The position numbers and the translations under genes are program-made. A stretch of DNA of 5,340 bases from NCBI GenBank assembly GCA_947445495.1, contig CANFEI010000109.1, positions 1 to 5,340 of the forward strand. Reading direction: 5' to 3'. Each line of letters opens with the position of its first letter. Position 1 is the stretch's first letter. Below are positions 5,319-5,340 of this stretch, one piece after another. The notes beneath the pieces were generated by a model that searched no databases, was not told where the DNA came from, and worked only from the letters and a program-made list of their open reading frames with translations. This stretch comes from Alcaligenaceae bacterium (GTDB lineage Bacteria > Pseudomonadota > Gammaproteobacteria > Burkholderiales > Burkholderiaceae).

Positions 5319-5340
5319 ATGTTGCAGTATTAGGCTACAA

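Overview
The window reads as ordinary, tightly packed core chromosome from a betaproteobacterium, most likely of the order Burkholderiales (an Alcaligenaceae-like relative is my best guess). The grounds are the close resemblance of Orn, RsgA and the NudL-type Nudix protein to proteobacterial housekeeping families, a GC content that looks slightly above one half by eye, and a gene order (orn diverging from an M48 peptidase, then rsgA, converging on a Nudix hydrolase) that I recall from that order. The taxonomy is inference; no rRNA or ribosomal protein gene lies in the window to fix it.

Layout from left to right. A short unrecognised reading frame (7-297, +), possibly the 3' part of a longer gene, overlaps by an ATGA junction a 465-residue MATE-family drug/cation antiporter (294-1691, +). 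Four bases later the convergent gene orn ends; it encodes oligoribonuclease (1696-2286, -). A 58-bp divergent spacer (2287-2344) separates orn from a membrane M48/Ste24-type zinc peptidase (2345-3589, +), whose stop codon overlaps the start of rsgA (3586-4485, +), the circularly permuted ribosome-assembly GTPase. After a 29-bp convergent gap comes a CoA-pyrophosphatase-type Nudix hydrolase (4515-5252, -). The right edge holds a strong symmetrical hairpin terminator (5285-5318) that probably ends an operon entering from the right on the minus strand, plausibly the rpsP-rimM-trmD-rplS ribosomal operon, whose genes are not seen here.

How the genes work together. Orn finishes RNA decay and also clears pGpG, and RsgA checks the maturing 30S subunit, so the middle is RNA and ribosome housekeeping. 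The M48 peptidase is probably involved in membrane-protein turnover, the Nudix enzyme in clean-up of CoA-type nucleotides, and the MATE protein in export of toxic organic cations. There is no sign of a shared pathway beyond co-transcription of the M48 gene with rsgA.

I looked for mobile elements, CRISPR-like repeats, tRNA-like folds, toxin/antitoxin or defence genes, and long repeats, and saw none. No stretch longer than 58 bp lacks a gene, apart from the right edge (88 bp, which holds the terminator). I do not see a previously undescribed system. The more interesting points are small-scale: overlapping opposed promoter-like -10 boxes at the orn start and the resulting doubt over the Orn N-terminus, the Nudix gene pressed against a strong terminator with little room for its own promoter, and the unidentified first frame.
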